A DNA stretch of 64,000 nt, taken from positions 1 through 64,000 of the forward strand of contig CALVMD010000001.1 of assembly GCA_944342025.1 (NCBI GenBank), in the 5' to 3' direction. The notes under the pieces were generated by a model. It searched no databases. It was not told the origin of the DNA and saw only the letters and a program-made list of their open reading frames with translations. The translations under genes and the position numbers were made by a program. Positions within the stretch are counted from its first letter, which is position 1; each line of letters begins with the position of its first letter. This stretch comes from an uncultured Clostridia bacterium (GTDB lineage Bacteria > Bacillota > Clostridia > Christensenellales > Borkfalkiaceae). Positions 16,755 to 24,603 of this stretch are shown one piece after another.

Positions 16755-19454
16755 TCAGCCGACAGCGGCGTGTTTTTTACGGTAGATCCGCATAAAGATC
16801 TTAGATGTTTCCACCGCAATGAGCGGGAAGAAGGAAAGCGCCAAGCTGATGAGCCATTCGCGCCAGCCGATATAAACGAGGTCAAACAGTTTCATCAGCG
16901 GCGGCACGAACACGACGAGCGCAACGATCACCGCCGAGGCGATGAGCGCAATCGAGAGGAACTTATTGTGCCCCTGTCCTTTCTTGAAGATAGACTCCGT
17001 GTTCGAACGCTGGTTGAGCGCATGAGAAAGCTGCGAAACGGACAAAACGATAAAAGTCATCGTCATGGATTCGTCATGATTTTCGTAGACAAGCATGCCG
17101 ATCCAGTACGCCGCAAGCGCCGCAGCAGAAATGAACAGGCCGTGCAGTATGATACGATAGACCATTCCCTTTTCAAACAGCGTCCCGCTCTTGATGGGCT
17201 TGTGTTTCATGATGTTTCCGCTGGCGGGATCGACGCCCAGCGCAACGGCGGGCAAAGAGTCTGTCGCAAGGTTGATGAGCAGGATATGCACCGCGAGGAT
17301 CGGCATTTCCCAGCCGAATACGACGGCGAGAAGGAGAATGAGGATCTCGGCGATGTTGCCCGCCACGAGAAACTGGATAACTTTCTGGATATTCCTGTAA
17401 ACGCGGCGCCCTTCGCGGATGGCATATTCGATCGTCGTAAAATTGTCGTCGAGAAGGATCATATCCGCGGCGTCTTTCGCCACGTCCGTACCCGTGATGC
17501 CCATGGCGACGCCGATGTCCGCCTCTTTCAGTGCGGGGGAATCGTTGACCCCGTCGCCCGTCATGGCGGCGACTTCGCCCGTGCGTTTGAGCGACTGGAT
17601 GATGCGCAGCTTATCCGAAGGGGACACACGCGCGAACACGACGCAGGTCTTGACCGCCTCGTCGAGCTGCTCGTCGGTCATATCGTCCAGTTCCTGTCCG
17701 GAGATGACCGTGTTCCCCTCACGGAAAATGTGCAGCTGCTTTGCGATCGCCATGGCGGTCACCTTGTGGTCGCCCGTGATCATGATGACGCGGATTCCCG
17801 CCTCGTGGCAGGTCTCCACCGCCTTGATGACTTCCTTGCGGGGCGGATCGATCATGCCCGTGACGCCGATGAACGTCATATCACTCTCGATGTCGGCTGA
17901 TTCCTCTTCGGGGATCTCCTGCCACACCCTCTTCGCAAAGCCGAGTACGCGCAGCGCATTGCTGCTCATTTTATTGCAGAGCGCCAGGATCTTTTCCCTG
18001 TCCGCATCCGTCATATCGCGCACGCCGTCTGCCGTCTGATATTTCGTGCAGAGTGGCAGCATCTCGTCTACCGCGCCCTTTGTGTACGCGATCTTCTCCC
18101 CGCCCATATCGTTGATGACGGACATACGTTTTCGGTCCGAATCGAACGGTTCTTCGAAAAGGCGAGGGTGCGCCTCTTCGTAATCTTCCGAAAAGACGCC
18201 GAATTTTTCTGCAAGGTATACGAGTGCGCCCTCCGTGGGATCGCCCAGAATATTGTCGGGATTGTCGGGATCTTTTTTCGCGTTGACGCACAGAGCGGAC
18301 GCATCGATGAGATCTTTATAGATCGCTTCGCCGTATTTTGCGGAAAGCTCTTCTACGGGCGTCTCTTTGCCCGCAATGAAGTCGTCCCCTACGGCGACGC
18401 TTACGACCGTCATCTTATTGAGGGTCAGCGTGCCCGTTTTGTCGCAGCATACGACCGTCGCGCTGCCCAGCGTTTCGACGGCGGGCAGGCTCTTGACCAG
18501 TGCGTTCTTTTTGGCCATGCGCTGTACGCCGAGCGCCATGATGATGGTGGACGTTGCGGGCAGCCCTTCGGGGATAATAGAAATCGCAAGCGAGATCGCG
18601 ATAAACACATAATTGACCCACGCAGACCAACCGTCACGGATAAGGCCTATAGCAAAGATGACGACGCAGACGATCAGCCCGACCAGACTCAGCGTCTTGC
18701 CCACCGAATTGAGCTTGCGCTTCATGGGCGTATCCGTATCGTCCTGTTCTTCGAGCATGCCGGCGATTTTGCCGACCTCGGTATTCATGCCCGTGCCGAC
18801 GACGATGCCCGTCGCGTTGCCGTACATGACGACGGAAGAACTGTACGCCATATTCACGCGGTCGCCGAGCGGCGCGTCTTCGGGCAGAACGGTCGGGCCG
18901 TCCTTTTCCGAAGGGACGCTCTCGCCCGTGAGCGCCGCCTCCTGCACCTTCATGTTGGCGTCTTCTATAATGCGGATGTCGGCGGGGACGATGCAGCCGT
19001 CTTCGAGGTAAACGATGTCGCCCGGCACCAACTCACTCGCGGGAACGACGCTCTCCTCGCCCTGCCGCAGCACGCGCGCCGTCGGAGCGGTCATGTTGCG
19101 CAGCGCTTCCAGCGCATTCGCCGCCTTCTTTTCCTGTATCACGCCGATCGTGGCGTTGAGCGCGATGACCACGAGGATCACGATGCACTCGGCAAGCCCT
19201 TCCCCGTCCACAAAATGCATGACGAGGGAGAAAACCGCCGCGATGATCAGGATGATGACCATGACGTCGGTCAATTGTTCCCAGATCATCTTGAAAACGC
19301 TCTTCGGCTTTTGCTGCCTCAGATTGTTCTTGCCGTACTCGGCAAGTCTTTTGGCCGCCTCGGCGTCGCTGAGCCCCTCTTCGGTCGTATCGAGTTCTTT
19401 CTCGACCTCTTCATAGGACATTGCGTGCCAAGGCTTTCGTTGATGCTCTTCCAT
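16755..19454 (-). CDS. Calcium-type P2A cation-transporting ATPase
   Basis: An 899-residue ion pump. The N-terminal cation-ATPase domain, about ten membrane segments, the TGES actuator loop (ALTGESVPSE), the phosphorylated aspartate in CCDKTGTLTLNKM, the nucleotide site KGAVDEML and the hinge MTGDGVNDSPALK are all present. IIPEGLPA in segment 4 matches the calcium site of SERCA-like pumps, so calcium export is the best guess; manganese is possible. The start at 19454 is the first ATG of the family-like N-terminus, but the nearest strong GGGAGGGG lies 16 bases upstream, too far for normal use, so the true start may differ slightly. Confidence 0.92.
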   Translation of the reverse strand: MEEHQRKPWHAMSYEEVEKELDTTEEGLSDAEAAKRLAEYGKNNLRQQKPKSVFKMIWEQLTDVMVIILIIAAVFSLVMHFVDGEGLAECIVILVVIALNATIGVIQEKKAANALEALRNMTAPTARVLRQGEESVVPASELVPGDIVYLEDGCIVPADIRIIEDANMKVQEAALTGESVPSEKDGPTVLPEDAPLGDRVNMAYSSSVVMYGNATGIVVGTGMNTEVGKIAGMLEEQDDTDTPMKRKLNSVGKTLSLVGLIVCVVIFAIGLIRDGWSAWVNYVFIAISLAISIIPEGLPATSTIIMALGVQRMAKKNALVKSLPAVETLGSATVVCCDKTGTLTLNKMTVVSVAVGDDFIAGKETPVEELSAKYGEAIYKDLIDASALCVNAKKDPDNPDNILGDPTEGALVYLAEKFGVFSEDYEEAHPRLFEEPFDSDRKRMSVINDMGGEKIAYTKGAVDEMLPLCTKYQTADGVRDMTDADREKILALCNKMSSNALRVLGFAKRVWQEIPEEESADIESDMTFIGVTGMIDPPRKEVIKAVETCHEAGIRVIMITGDHKVTAMAIAKQLHIFREGNTVISGQELDDMTDEQLDEAVKTCVVFARVSPSDKLRIIQSLKRTGEVAAMTGDGVNDSPALKEADIGVAMGITGTDVAKDAADMILLDDNFTTIEYAIREGRRVYRNIQKVIQFLVAGNIAEILILLLAVVFGWEMPILAVHILLINLATDSLPAVALGVDPASGNIMKHKPIKSGTLFEKGMVYRIILHGLFISAAALAAYWIGMLVYENHDESMTMTFIVLSVSQLSHALNQRSNTESIFKKGQGHNKFLSIALIASAVIVALVVFVPPLMKLFDLVYIGWREWLISLALSFFPLIAVETSKIFMRIYRKKHAAVG

Positions 19455-19587
19455 AAGCGGTTGAATGGTTCCCCTCCCAAAATAAATTATAACGCAAAAA
19501 GACATAGCCTATACGGTTATGTCTCGATCGCTTTTTTATGAAACTGTTTGGGTTATCGGCGGTACTGTCGCCGTCGTCGCCGGACAT
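19411..19587 (-). CDS. Possible leader ORF before the calcium ATPase
   Basis: A 58-residue frame beginning MSGDDGDST with a strong AAGGAG site and a promoter about 25 bases further upstream. It runs through the predicted terminator hairpin at 19501-19523 and overlaps the start of the ATPase gene in another frame. No known family. It may be a regulatory leader peptide rather than a functional protein, or chance. Confidence 0.35.
   Translation of the reverse strand: MSGDDGDSTADNPNSFIKKRSRHNRIGYVFLRYNLFWEGNHSTAYGRASTKALARNVL
19494..19523 (-). terminator. Attenuator-like hairpin in the calcium ATPase leader
   Basis: On the minus strand a nine-pair stem (19501-19509 with 19515-19523, one G-U) is followed directly by TTTTTGCG. 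It lies between the promoter at 19618-19646 and the ATPase start, where a terminator would stop most transcripts. Confidence 0.5.
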
Positions 19588-19617
19588 TTTCAAGCTCCTT
19601 GCGTTATTGATATATTT

Positions 19618-19646
19618 ATTATATATCCTATCAGCGAGAAAATCAA
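19618..19646 (-). promoter_or_regulatory. Promoter of the calcium ATPase leader
   Basis: Minus-strand TTGATT (19641-19646), 17-base spacer, TATAAT (19618-19623). Confidence 0.65.
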
Positions 19647-19723
19647 CTGTTTTGCATATGTTTGCCGCATAAAGTAAAAATATTTCCCCGTTTCGTCTTT
19701 TCCGGCAGATCAGAAGCTCCCTT

Positions 19724-20515
19724 TCAGCCGCCGATCAGGCGCTCGGCGTTTTCATGGAAGATCATTTCCCTTTCCCGTTCGGTAAATTTCATCCTGCCGA
19801 GAAAGGCGAGCGTGTCCTCGGGCGTATCCCAAGGACAATCGGTGCCGAACAGCACGCGGGAAAAACCGAACGCGCGGATACAGTCCTCCGCCTCGATGAG
19901 ATCCGCCGTTTTTGCCGAAAAACTGACGTCGATCATGACGTTTGAATCGGCCAAATACTTTACCGATTCGGCGATCATGTCCTGTCCGCCGAGGTGTGCG
20001 ACGACGAATTTTCCGTCGGGGATCTTGTCTGCGGCGCGGCGCATGCGATCGGGCGCCGTTTTGACGGGCGGGGCAAACCCTCTGTCCGCGCCGCCGTGAA
20101 AGAGCATGACAAGCCCGCGCTCCGCGCACGCTTTATAAATCCCGATCGCCTTGGGATCGTCGACGAAGACATCCTGATATTCGTTGTGGAATTTAACTCC
20201 CTTTATCCCCGCCGCGGCAAGGCGGTCAAGTTCGGAAAGCGCGTTTTCCGAATACGGATGCACCGAACCGAAAGGAACGACGCCTTCTTCCCGCAAAAGA
20301 GAGACCGCAAAATCGTTGACGTGCCGCTCGGTACGCGGGGATACTGCGATATTCAGCGCGACAAAGCGGTCCACCCCCTGTGCGTGCATGAGCTTTTTCG
20401 TATCGGCGAGCGTGCCGTCGGTATACGGCGTGAAGTGCGCCTTTGCCGCGAGCGACGCGACCGCGCCCGCCGCCAGTTTGTCGGGAAAAACATGAACATG
20501 AAAATCGATCAGCAC
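19724..20515 (-). CDS. Amidohydrolase-family metal-dependent hydrolase
   Basis: A 263-residue TIM-barrel hydrolase of the amidohydrolase-2 type. Residues MLIDFHVHVFP give the first HxH metal pair, GIKGVKFHNEYQ and FHGG supply later histidines, and VLFGTDCPWD carries the catalytic aspartate. Reaction and substrate are not determined; members include decarboxylases and lactonases. The start codon is GTG at 20513-20515 with a GGAGGG site. It is the last gene of the RNase J operon, 15 bases after the unknown membrane protein. Confidence 0.85.
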   Translation of the reverse strand: MLIDFHVHVFPDKLAAGAVASLAAKAHFTPYTDGTLADTKKLMHAQGVDRFVALNIAVSPRTERHVNDFAVSLLREEGVVPFGSVHPYSENALSELDRLAAAGIKGVKFHNEYQDVFVDDPKAIGIYKACAERGLVMLFHGGADRGFAPPVKTAPDRMRRAADKIPDGKFVVAHLGGQDMIAESVKYLADSNVMIDVSFSAKTADLIEAEDCIRAFGFSRVLFGTDCPWDTPEDTLAFLGRMKFTEREREMIFHENAERLIGG

Positions 20516-20530
20516 CGCTTCACCCTCCTT

Positions 20531-21448
20531 TTATTCGTCCAAAATCCGCATCCTGTCCGCCACGGTGCGGCGGCTGCGCAGATACGAGCGCACGTTCAGC
20601 GCCGCGCCCGCCCCCACAAAGACAAACGCAAAAGCGAGATTGACGGCAAAAAGCGCCGTCCCCGCACCGCCGGAAAGGATAGTCGACGCGACCTCCTGCC
20701 AGCTTCCGCCCGCCTGAAACGCGTCCATGTACAATCCGAACGCAAACCCCGCCAATGAAAGAATGAGCGCCGCGGCAGCCGTATAGCTCACGGCAAACAC
20801 CGTCTCCTTTCCGCCGAGCTTGCGATAGAGAAAATACGCCAAAAGCACGCCCGCCGCGCCGCCGAGCGCGCCGAAATTCCACCACGCGTAAGTCAGCACG
20901 AACAGCACGGCGCCGAACAGCGCCCCCAAAAAACCGCCGAACGCACCCAAGCCTTTTCTGTCCGGCTTTTTCGCGTTTTCCTCGTCCTTTGCGCGGGCGA
21001 CGGAGAGCATCTCGCGATAGCACGCTTCGTGCGCGCGGAACGGGATGTCCGATTCGGTCGTGATGGGATCCCCTTCGCCGAGCGGCTCCCCGCAGTACGG
21101 GCAGAAATCCGCGCCGGGGTAACCCGCTTTTTTCAGATGTGCGCAAAGCTCCTGCAGCATGCTCTCCGCGCGCGCAAACACTTCCCCCGAAAATTTCGGG
21201 CACAACATGAGTCCGATGCCGATCACCCCGTAACTTGCGATCCCCAGTTTCTGCTTATGCCCTTCGAGGTATTTTTCCAGGCTCTTCTGCTTTTCGCCCA
21301 CCCTTGTCACCACCGTAACGAGACAGCGCGGATTGCCGACGGCCGTATATTTTATATGGATATGATACCCGCCGAACACGCCCCACACGCAATGTTTGCC
21401 GAGCGTCAGCCCGTGTTTGCGGGCAAAATCTTTCATCTTGTATTTCAT
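20531..21448 (-). CDS. Unknown membrane protein with a zinc-ribbon-like motif
   Basis: A 305-residue protein. Residues 1-110 are soluble with no motif I recognise, then a CxxC motif (FCPYCGEPLGEGDP, about 115-128) with a later HEAC suggests a zinc ribbon, and the C-terminal half has five hydrophobic segments. Start ATG at 21448 with a GAGG site that lies within the end of dinB. The next gene down is an amidohydrolase. No function can be given. Confidence 0.78.
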   Translation of the reverse strand: MKYKMKDFARKHGLTLGKHCVWGVFGGYHIHIKYTAVGNPRCLVTVVTRVGEKQKSLEKYLEGHKQKLGIASYGVIGIGLMLCPKFSGEVFARAESMLQELCAHLKKAGYPGADFCPYCGEPLGEGDPITTESDIPFRAHEACYREMLSVARAKDEENAKKPDRKGLGAFGGFLGALFGAVLFVLTYAWWNFGALGGAAGVLLAYFLYRKLGGKETVFAVSYTAAAALILSLAGFAFGLYMDAFQAGGSWQEVASTILSGGAGTALFAVNLAFAFVFVGAGAALNVRSYLRSRRTVADRMRILDE

Positions 21449-21451
21449 CTT

Positions 21452-22741
21452 TCATTCCTCTTCGGGCGGGATCCTTTCGAAATCGCCCTCGTCCTGCGAC
21501 GCGATCTCTCCGTCCAGCCCTGCGGGACGGACGAGCCGTTCGCCGCGCACATCCATCGAAAGCGTGCTTCTGTCCTGATACATGATGCCGCGCTGGATCT
21601 TTTCGTAGCCGTATTTTTTGCGGATGGCGCTGACGGCGCGCTCCGCGCGCTCTTTTTTATCGTACTCGCCGGAAAGGTCGTCCAGCGTCATCTGCCTGAC
21701 CCCCTTATCGAACCCCGACACCGTTACGCCCAGCCCGCGCACCGCGCGGCGCACCTTGTACTGGCTTTTAAACAGCGCGAACGCCGCCTCCGCGATCTCG
21801 CCGCAAAGCGCCGTCGGCCGCACTTTCTTCTGGTAAGAGTAATTTTCCAGCTCTTTATCCCGCACCCATAGATGCACGGTATCCGCTTTTCCCAGTCCCG
21901 CATCGTTCAGCCGCGCCGCAACGCTCTCGCTGAGAACATATAAGAGGCGCTTGACGTCTTCATATCGGTAAATATCTTCGCGGTACGTCATCGAATTTCC
22001 GATCGATTTGAGATCGGCGCTTTCGTTCATGTTCCGCACGGGCGAATCGTCCTCTCCCCGCGCGTAGGCGGAGAGCGTTTCGCCCCACTTGCCGAGATAT
22101 TGTTTCAGGAACGCGCGATCTGCCGCCGCAAGCTGCCCGATCGTCGAAATGCCGACTTTGGAAAGCTTTTTCTCCGTCGCCCTGCCCACATACAGGAGCG
22201 AAGACGCGGGAAGCGGCCAGATTTTCTCCTTAAAATTATCCCTGTTCGCAACGGTGACGGCGTCCGGTTTTTTCAGGTCGCTGGCAAGTTTTGCAAACAC
22301 CTTATTGAAGCTCACCCCCACCGAAACGGTGAGGTTCAACTCCTCCCTGACCTCCCTGCGGATGCGCTCGGCGATCTGTTCGCCGCTGCCGAAGATCTTG
22401 CTGTGCGTGACGTCGAGCCAGCATTCGTCGATGCCGAACGGTTCGATCTGATCGGTGTACCGCGCATAAATATCGCGCACCGCGCGGGAATTGCGAACGT
22501 ATTCGGGAAAGCGTGCGGGCCGTATGACAAGCCCCGGGCACTTCCGCTGCGCCTCCCAGATCACGTCGCCCGTCTTGACGCCGAATTTTTTCGCCTCTTC
22601 GCTCTTGGCAAGGACGATGCCGTGGCGCGCCTCTTTGTCGCCGCAGACGGCGATCGGCTTGCCCGCAAGTTCGGGATAGAGCTTCTTCTCCACGGTAGCG
22701 TAAAAATTATTCAGATCGGAATGCAGGACCGTCCTATCCAT
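21452..22741 (-). CDS. dinB: DNA polymerase IV (Y-family translesion polymerase)
   Basis: A 429-residue Y-family polymerase. The palm motifs are clear: LHSDLNNFYATVE supplies the first acidic residues and FGIDECWLDVTHS the catalytic Asp-Glu pair. A helix-hairpin-helix thumb (KLSKVGISTIGQLAA) and the little-finger domain follow. It allows error-prone synthesis past lesions. The start overlaps the U32 gene by eight bases. The C-terminal region is longer than in E. coli DinB and ends in an acidic tail. Confidence 0.93.
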   Translation of the reverse strand: MDRTVLHSDLNNFYATVEKKLYPELAGKPIAVCGDKEARHGIVLAKSEEAKKFGVKTGDVIWEAQRKCPGLVIRPARFPEYVRNSRAVRDIYARYTDQIEPFGIDECWLDVTHSKIFGSGEQIAERIRREVREELNLTVSVGVSFNKVFAKLASDLKKPDAVTVANRDNFKEKIWPLPASSLLYVGRATEKKLSKVGISTIGQLAAADRAFLKQYLGKWGETLSAYARGEDDSPVRNMNESADLKSIGNSMTYREDIYRYEDVKRLLYVLSESVAARLNDAGLGKADTVHLWVRDKELENYSYQKKVRPTALCGEIAEAAFALFKSQYKVRRAVRGLGVTVSGFDKGVRQMTLDDLSGEYDKKERAERAVSAIRKKYGYEKIQRGIMYQDRSTLSMDVRGERLVRPAGLDGEIASQDEGDFERIPPEEE

Positions 22742-23954
22742 CCGCGCACCGCTCCCCTTCGGGCACCTTTCTTAAAATGTCGCCCGAACAGAGCTCGTAC
22801 GGGCAGAAAATCCTGAGCTTTTGCTGCACGAGCTTTGCGTCGGCAACGCTTTCCCCGTCTTCCCCGCGCATCTCGTCCACCGAAAAGCGCTTTCCGAAAC
22901 TGTCGGACGGGGACAAAATTTCCAATTCGTCGCCGAGACGGAAACGGTTGCGCATTTCCACGAGCGCCGCTCCGCCCGCATGTGCGCCTTCCAGCACGTT
23001 CGCCGCATACACGCGCGTCCCCGCCGCCTGCGAATCGGCGTAATTGACCGTCTCAGGGTTATCGCCGAAGGCGAACGCCGTCGTATAATCGCGGTGCGCC
23101 GCCGTATCCAGTTCGGCAGCCGCCTCCCGTGCGCTCAGTTTTCCGTCCATGAGCCGCCGATAAGCGTTGACCACGGTCGCAACATAATAAGCGCTCTTCA
23201 TGCGCCCTTCGATCTTGAACGAGTCGACGCCCGCATCGGCAAGCGATGCAAGGTGCGCCGAAAGGTTGAGGTCTTTGCTGTTAAAGATATATGTGCCGCG
23301 GCCGTCCTCTTCCGCCTCGATCTCCCCCTCTTTGCCCTCGGCGCGGAGATGATATTTCCAGCGGCATGCCTGCACGCATTCGCCGCGGTTGGAGTCGCGC
23401 CCCGCCAGGTAATTGCTCAGAAGGCAGCGGCCGCTGTAAGAGATGCACATCGCGCCGTGGACGAACGCTTCCAGTTCCAATCCTGGGCAATACGCGCGGA
23501 TCTCCGCGATCTCCGCGATCGAAAGTTCCCTCGCGAGCACCACCCGCTCCGCACCCTGTTCCTGCCAGAACCGCGCGGCATACTTATTGGTCGTGTTCGC
23601 CTGCGTGGAAATGTGCAGCGGAAGGCGGGGCGCAGCTTTTTTTGCAAGGGCCAGAACGCCCGCGTCCGTCACGAGCGCCGCGTCCGCGCCGATCTCCTGC
23701 AAATAGGCAAAATATTCCGAAAGAGCGGCAAAATCGGCATTTTTCGCAAAGATGTTTGCCGTGACGTACACCTTTTTGCCCCGTTCATGCGCATAGGAGA
23801 CGGCGCTTTTCAGCCCGTCAGCATCGAAATTGTCCGAAAAAGAGCGGAGAGAGAAACTCTTCCCGCCCAGATAAACGGCGTCGGCGCCGAAATACAGCGC
23901 CGTCTTCAGTTTTTCAAAATTGCCCGCAGGGGCAAGAAGTTCGCATTTTTTCAT
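22734..23954 (-). CDS. trhP: U32-family protein, tRNA uridine 5-hydroxylation (TrhP-like)
   Basis: A 406-residue member of the U32 'peptidase' family, whose characterised bacterial relatives use prephenate to make 5-hydroxyuridine at the tRNA wobble position rather than acting as proteases. Diagnostic stretches are ELLAPAGNFEKLKTAL, ADAVYLGGKSFSLR and the cysteine region CISYSGRCLLSNYLAG with ECVQACRWKY, the presumed metal-cluster ligands. It follows a TrmR-like methyltransferase by 25 bases, as in the B. subtilis yrrMNO arrangement. The specific tRNA role is inferred from family and context. Confidence 0.85.
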   Translation of the reverse strand: MKKCELLAPAGNFEKLKTALYFGADAVYLGGKSFSLRSFSDNFDADGLKSAVSYAHERGKKVYVTANIFAKNADFAALSEYFAYLQEIGADAALVTDAGVLALAKKAAPRLPLHISTQANTTNKYAARFWQEQGAERVVLARELSIAEIAEIRAYCPGLELEAFVHGAMCISYSGRCLLSNYLAGRDSNRGECVQACRWKYHLRAEGKEGEIEAEEDGRGTYIFNSKDLNLSAHLASLADAGVDSFKIEGRMKSAYYVATVVNAYRRLMDGKLSAREAAAELDTAAHRDYTTAFAFGDNPETVNYADSQAAGTRVYAANVLEGAHAGGAALVEMRNRFRLGDELEILSPSDSFGKRFSVDEMRGEDGESVADAKLVQQKLRIFCPYELCSGDILRKVPEGERCADG

Positions 23955-23979
23955 GATTGTTCGCCCTCGCAGGCGGGTC

Positions 23980-24603
23980 TTATCCGCGCTTTACGCTGAC
24001 CGCAACGCCCTCCCCGATTTCCAGCACGGACGTGATAAAATCCTCGTCCGACGTGACCGCGGCAAGATAATCGCGGATGCGCCCGACGAGAGAATGCCGT
24101 TTTTGCGGCGCGGGCACACTGCCGTCTACCCAACCGTATAAAAGCACGTCGTCGGCAAACAGCACCCCGCCCGCGCGGAGCAGCCGTTTGAGTTCGGGAA
24201 GATAGTTGATATACTGCGCCTTCGGCCCGTCCAGAAAGATGAGATCGTACCCCGTATCGAGCGCCGGCAGCACGTCCGCCGCGTCGCCCGGGATACAGCG
24301 CACCCGCCCTTCCAGGCCGAACGAGGCAAAATTTTGTCTGGCACGGCGATATCTCTCTTCGTCGATCTCTATGGTCGTCAGCCGCGCTTTTTCTTCTTCT
24401 AAGAGCATCGCCGCCCCCGAAAGCCCCTCTGCCGTTCCGATCTCCAGAATGTGCGAAGGCCGCAGGCAGCGCACCGTAAAGAGGAGATATTGCAGCGTTT
24501 CGTCCGCGCAGACGGGATCGCGCCTGTCTTTGAGCGCGGCGCGCATGGCGGCGATGCGGCCGTCTATGCGAAGATTGACGAGAGAGCCGAGATATTCGTT
24601 CAT
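23980..24603 (-). CDS. trmR: O-methyltransferase, tRNA 5-hydroxyuridine methyltransferase (TrmR-like)
   Basis: A 207-residue class I SAM methyltransferase of the caffeoyl-CoA O-methyltransferase-like family. HILEIGTAEGLSG is the SAM motif, TTIEIDEER motif II, and LIFLDGPKAQYINYLPEL the post-II block. Beside a U32 protein it matches TrmR (YrrM), which methylates 5-hydroxyuridine to 5-methoxyuridine at tRNA position 34. The start overlaps the RNase J stop as ATGA, so translation is coupled. Confidence 0.85.
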   Translation of the reverse strand: MNEYLGSLVNLRIDGRIAAMRAALKDRRDPVCADETLQYLLFTVRCLRPSHILEIGTAEGLSGAAMLLEEEKARLTTIEIDEERYRRARQNFASFGLEGRVRCIPGDAADVLPALDTGYDLIFLDGPKAQYINYLPELKRLLRAGGVLFADDVLLYGWVDGSVPAPQKRHSLVGRIRDYLAAVTSDEDFITSVLEIGEGVAVSVKRG

